Assembly: GCA_943326315.2 (NCBI GenBank)
Contig: CALPSU020000002.1
Span: 1 to 36,950, forward strand
Direction of reading: 5' to 3'
Source of the DNA: Chryseobacterium gleum
GTDB taxonomy: Bacteria; Bacteroidota; Bacteroidia; Flavobacteriales_D; Crocinitomicaceae
Length of the DNA stretch: 36,950 bases
A program made the translations under genes and the position numbers. Positions 34,058-36,950 of this stretch are shown piece after piece; within the stretch, counting starts at the first letter, position 1; each line of letters starts with the position of its first letter. The notes under the pieces were generated by a model. It made no database searches, was not told the origin of the DNA, and saw only the letters and a list, made by a program, of their open reading frames with translations.

Positions 34058-34572
34058 TAAGCTACAAAGAACGATTAAACAAAGTAACAACTCTTATTTT
34101 TGATATAGATGGAGTTTTAACTAATGGTGATATAATAATCTTCAATGGAGACATGGTTAGGATACTAAATTCTAGGGACGCTTATGCCCTTCAATATGCC
34201 TCTAAAAATGGATATCGTATTTTAGTTATTACTGGTGGACAATCAGAAGAAGTAAAAGATCGATTAATGGAGGTTGGAGTTACGGAAGTTTGTCTTTCCT
34301 CGTTCAATAAAATTAATGTTTACAATAAACTAAAAGAAAAATACAAATTCACAGACGAACAAGCCCTGTATATGGGAGATGACATTCCAGACTATGAAGT
34401 TATGAAGCAAGTAGGTGTTGCAACCTGCCCTCAAGATGCATGTATTGAAATCAAACATATTTCACATTACCAATCGCCATTTAATGGCGGAAGACATTGT
34501 GTAAGAGATGTAATAGAACAAACGTTACGGGTTCAAAATAAATGGTTCGGAGAAAATAGTTTTGAATGGTAA
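34054..34572 (+). CDS. KdsC-like HAD phosphatase (3-deoxy-D-manno-octulosonate-8-phosphate phosphatase family)
   Basis: This 172-aa protein is a cap-less HAD family (subclass IIIA) phosphatase. It shows motif I DIDGVLTNG (Asp17 nucleophile, Asp19), motif II VITGG (about 58-62) and motif IV MGDDIPD (Asp109/Asp110), and its length is typical of KdsC. KdsC releases phosphate from KDO-8-P in lipopolysaccharide core synthesis; related proteins act on sialic-acid or nucleotide-sugar phosphates, so the substrate is not certain. No other KDO genes are visible. The start overlaps the DUF2520 stop (ATGA), and the stop codon lies in the loop of a 12-bp hairpin. Confidence 0.85.
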   Translation: MISYKERLNKVTTLIFDIDGVLTNGDIIIFNGDMVRILNSRDAYALQYASKNGYRILVITGGQSEEVKDRLMEVGVTEVCLSSFNKINVYNKLKEKYKFTDEQALYMGDDIPDYEVMKQVGVATCPQDACIEIKHISHYQSPFNGGRHCVRDVIEQTLRVQNKWFGENSFEW

Positions 34573-34610
34573 AACCATTCAAAACTTAGAGACGCGATTC
34601 ATCGCGTCTC
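34558..34610. repeat. Two tandem perfect hairpins between convergent genes
   Basis: Hairpin 1 (34558-34586) is a 12-bp stem (AGTTTTGAATGG with CCATTCAAAACT) around TAAAA, and its loop holds the stop codon of the KdsC-like gene. Hairpin 2 (34589-34610) is a GC-rich stem GAGACGCGA with TCGCGTCTC around TTCA. They lie between a plus-strand and a minus-strand gene and may terminate both, although no strong T tract follows. The second stem is far richer in GC than its surroundings and looks like a dispersed palindromic repeat. Confidence 0.6.
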
Positions 34611-34634
34611 AAACCATAATTCATCAAAATTCAT

Positions 34635-36125
34635 TCACAAAAACAAAATCATTTTTGTAACAATCCGTTTATCCTTTTCAATAATTGAAATAAAATAATT
34701 TCCATTTTCAATATTTTGACATTTCATTTGAAGATTCTGAGAAGACTCTGAATGAACCGTTTCGCCATAAACCAATTTTCCAGAAAGATCTCGAATTTCT
34801 AATTTACCTTCAAATCCTATAGGTAATTCAATCTTAAAATCCCCATTTGTTGGATTTGGATAAATGGAAAACAAATCTTTATCACTTGATAATATCTCTT
34901 CAATTTTAACCAAACTATTTGGGAAAGGAATACCTGTAGTACTTGGATAAACATCATTTGAACCAACTTTGGTAACAAAAACATTGTTACTTCCAGCACC
35001 AAAATTAGAATTATATCCCACCAAGATTACACCTCCATCATTCGTAGGAATAATTTGTCCAGGAATATCATCTCCATAACTTGAAATTCCTAATTCATGA
35101 TTATCATACACTAAATCACCTCTAAAACGGCCCAAATATAAATCTTTACCTCCCGAATAAGTCCCTGAATTTATTTGATTATAAGCAATGAATAATTTAT
35201 CAACCGTTAAGTATTGAGATATTTGTTCGTACGATTCCATGTTAGGAGATGAATAAGCAAATTCATAAATAAAATTTCCTGTTATACCAACTTTTGCTGA
35301 ATATCCATCATAATCGTTTGGTATTTTATTTTTTCGATACCCAATTATATTAATTTCAGTGCCTACGATACATAGATCATTTATCTTATAATCTCCATCG
35401 TTTCCATAATAATGTTCCCACTGAATAGTTCCATTCACATTTAAACATACTAAATAAGCCTTTTGTTTCAATGAATCAGAAACATAAATCTCTCCTCCAA
35501 TAATAACTGTAGAACCATTTAATATCCGAATACTTGTGGCTAAATCTTCTCCTAAACCGCCCATTCTTTTCGTCCATAGAGTGTCGCCATTTTTATCCGT
35601 TTTAACAATATAAATATCATTGTTTCCAGCAGTACCAGAATTAGTTTGACCAACCATAATTATACTAGTATCAGCTAATAATACAGCATCATTTACTTTT
35701 TCCCAACCTGATCCTCCGTAGCTTTTTTGCCATAAAAAGTTTCCAGATTCATCCGTCTTAACCAGATAATTATCGAATCCTCCATTTCCAATTGAATTTG
35801 TATATCCAGCAATGTAAAAACCTACATTCTTTTTATACATAACCCTTCTTCCTCCTTCAGATTCTAATCCACCATAATCTTTTGACCAAATCCGATTTCC
35901 TAAACTATCAATTTTTAATAAAAAAGCTTGAGAAGGTCCATCTTTAAAGCTACTAGAACATCCTGTAATTACATAACTACTATCTTCTAACTGAACAATT
36001 CCTTCGCCAAAATCAGTTCCATTATTGGTGTAAATTTTATAAAAATCAGTCTGGCCAAATGTTATAAAAGAAACACAGAGAATCAAGATTAACAGTAAGA
36101 ATTGATATTTAATAAACCCCTTCAT
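34635..36125 (-). CDS. Secreted T9SS type A protein with beta-propeller-like repeats
   Basis: This is a 496-aa predicted surface or secreted protein. A signal peptide (1 to about 25, ending FITFGQ) is followed by about five to six blade-like repeats (about 26-395). These run W(S/Q/T)K-(D/S/R)-(Y/M)GG, then a strand, then (I/V)(I/V)xGxT-SxGxGxxDxYLVKTD-GN, as in delta-60/quinoprotein-like propellers. A type A T9SS domain (about 420-496; FSIYPNPTNGDFKI, IENGNYFISI) ends the protein. The start ATG overlaps the stop of the upstream outer-membrane-type gene (ATGA), so the two are co-translated and may act together at the surface. No enzymatic residues are recognised. Confidence 0.82.
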   Translation of the reverse strand: MKGFIKYQFLLLILILCVSFITFGQTDFYKIYTNNGTDFGEGIVQLEDSSYVITGCSSSFKDGPSQAFLLKIDSLGNRIWSKDYGGLESEGGRRVMYKKNVGFYIAGYTNSIGNGGFDNYLVKTDESGNFLWQKSYGGSGWEKVNDAVLLADTSIIMVGQTNSGTAGNNDIYIVKTDKNGDTLWTKRMGGLGEDLATSIRILNGSTVIIGGEIYVSDSLKQKAYLVCLNVNGTIQWEHYYGNDGDYKINDLCIVGTEINIIGYRKNKIPNDYDGYSAKVGITGNFIYEFAYSSPNMESYEQISQYLTVDKLFIAYNQINSGTYSGGKDLYLGRFRGDLVYDNHELGISSYGDDIPGQIIPTNDGGVILVGYNSNFGAGSNNVFVTKVGSNDVYPSTTGIPFPNSLVKIEEILSSDKDLFSIYPNPTNGDFKIELPIGFEGKLEIRDLSGKLVYGETVHSESSQNLQMKCQNIENGNYFISIIEKDKRIVTKMILFL

Positions 36126-36950
36126 ATTTTACATCTTACTCTAAATAACAACGATTGACCAAAACCTTTTTTTGAAATTGCGCCATAAAGATCTTGCGAA
36201 GCAATACCTATAGACCACTTATTTATTTTAAAACTTGAATAGAGTCCAATTTTTAAATTTGAGAATCCTCCAATAGACACTTGTGAACCTAGATCAATAT
36301 TTTTAGTAGCTGAAAAATGTGCTCCACCATATAACATCGGAGTATAAGCTAAAGAAGGATACACTCTAATACCAAAAAAAGATTGCCATTTACCACTATG
36401 ATTTTCGTTTACTATTTTTCCAAATTGTAAAAAACCAGGTAATATCATTGTTTTCTTTTCAATTGTTTTTTGAATATTTAAAGTATCTAATAAAACAATT
36501 GAATCTTTAAAAATACTATTATCACCGTATAGTTGATTTAATTTAAAACCATCGTACTTATAAGTTGAATCAACCAAATAAGTTTGCAAACCTGAATAAT
36601 AATTTGCTACGCCAATATTTTTAGTTATAATTTGAAATATAGATTTATTCTTTCCATTAATTTCTACTGAAAAACGATAATCTAAATCTATTCCTAAACC
36701 GATACCTTTTATAAATGATTTTCCTTTTGTCGATCTAAAAATACCATGAGCATCCATTGAAGTATTCATTCCGTCTTCAGTTTGGGTTAAGCCCGATTTA
36801 TTTAAATATCCACCGATATAATTATCTACGGTGTAATAATTAAGAGAAAAGTTTGATTTTGTAGTTTTATTAATTAATCCAAATCCAATTTTTTGAAAAG
36901 TCTGAAAAGAAAAATAAGTTCCTGAAATATCAGCGGTTTTACCATAATAA
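36122..36950 (-). CDS. Outer-membrane beta-barrel-like protein, 5' end beyond the window (DUF5723-like)
   Basis: The reading frame stays open on the minus strand from the stop at 36122 to the window edge, giving at least 275 residues. The upstream residues (for example SGTYFSFQTFQKIGFGLI and VDNYIGGYLNKSG) read as real protein, so the internal ATG at 36769 is not the start. Alternating hydrophobic/polar strands with Gly and aromatic residues (GIGLGIDLDYRFSVEI, GGAHFSATKNIDLGSQ, NLKIGLYSSFKINKWSIGI) and a final SLLFRVRCKI strand suggest a transmembrane beta-barrel. It resembles Bacteroidota DUF5723 outer-membrane proteins; that family name is a moderate-confidence guess. It overlaps the T9SS type A gene by 4 nt. 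Confidence 0.65.
   Translation of the reverse strand, partial: YYGKTADISGTYFSFQTFQKIGFGLINKTTKSNFSLNYYTVDNYIGGYLNKSGLTQTEDGMNTSMDAHGIFRSTKGKSFIKGIGLGIDLDYRFSVEINGKNKSIFQIITKNIGVANYYSGLQTYLVDSTYKYDGFKLNQLYGDNSIFKDSIVLLDTLNIQKTIEKKTMILPGFLQFGKIVNENHSGKWQSFFGIRVYPSLAYTPMLYGGAHFSATKNIDLGSQVSIGGFSNLKIGLYSSFKINKWSIGIASQDLYGAISKKGFGQSLLFRVRCKI

Noticed and set aside
36769-36769. ATG as start of the terminal minus-strand gene
   Set aside because: The frame stays open with protein-like sequence to the window edge, so the gene is cut by the edge and its start is not visible.

Overview
The window is a chromosomal segment from an AT-rich member of the Bacteroidota, most likely order Flavobacteriales (Crocinitomicaceae/Fluviicola-like is a guess). 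Four things point there: TAnnTTTG promoter boxes; four proteins carrying C-terminal sorting domains of the type IX secretion system (T9SS; two type A, two type B/CHU_C); a long SecA (1118 aa) with a C-terminal zinc motif; and the divergent aroB / proline dehydrogenase pair. There are no RNA genes, insertion sequences, CRISPR arrays or phage genes.

Layout. 1-2.8 kb holds housekeeping genes: a GtrA-like membrane protein and aroB, which converge, then aroB and proline dehydrogenase, which diverge. 2.86-23 kb is occupied almost entirely by two giant minus-strand genes encoding secreted proteins of 2334 and 4252 aa. Both have a signal peptide, a long array of Ig-like repeats, and a shared C-terminal module (Ig-like, PKD, type B sorting domain). 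The repeat families differ: about 73 aa per unit in the first and about 90 aa in the second. 23.3-27.6 kb is a probable minus-strand operon guaA > LysM/periplasmic-binding protein > hemF. secA runs divergently from guaA and ends in a clear intrinsic terminator. 31.4-34.6 kb (plus strand) holds a T9SS type A protein, a Rossmann/DUF2520 protein and a KdsC-like phosphatase; the last two are translationally coupled. 34.6-36.95 kb (minus strand) holds a second type A T9SS protein, coupled by an ATGA overlap to an outer-membrane-protein-like gene that runs off the window end.

How the parts fit. SecA would power Sec export, after which the four tagged proteins would be taken across the outer membrane by a T9SS encoded elsewhere. 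The giants are best read as cell-surface rods, adhesins or a surface coat. This is inference from architecture, as no enzymatic active site is visible in them.

The most interesting signals are evolutionary and structural. The 2334-aa array is built from a three-repeat higher-order unit (A-B-C, period about 657 bp) and contains almost no basic residues. The 4252-aa protein has two 11-repeat blocks of nearly equal length around a different spacer domain. Inside it are a 540-bp two-repeat duplication with a crossed mosaic pattern and two adjacent repeats that have lost opposite cysteines. Several housekeeping promoters sit so close to the ATG that the mRNAs should be almost leaderless.
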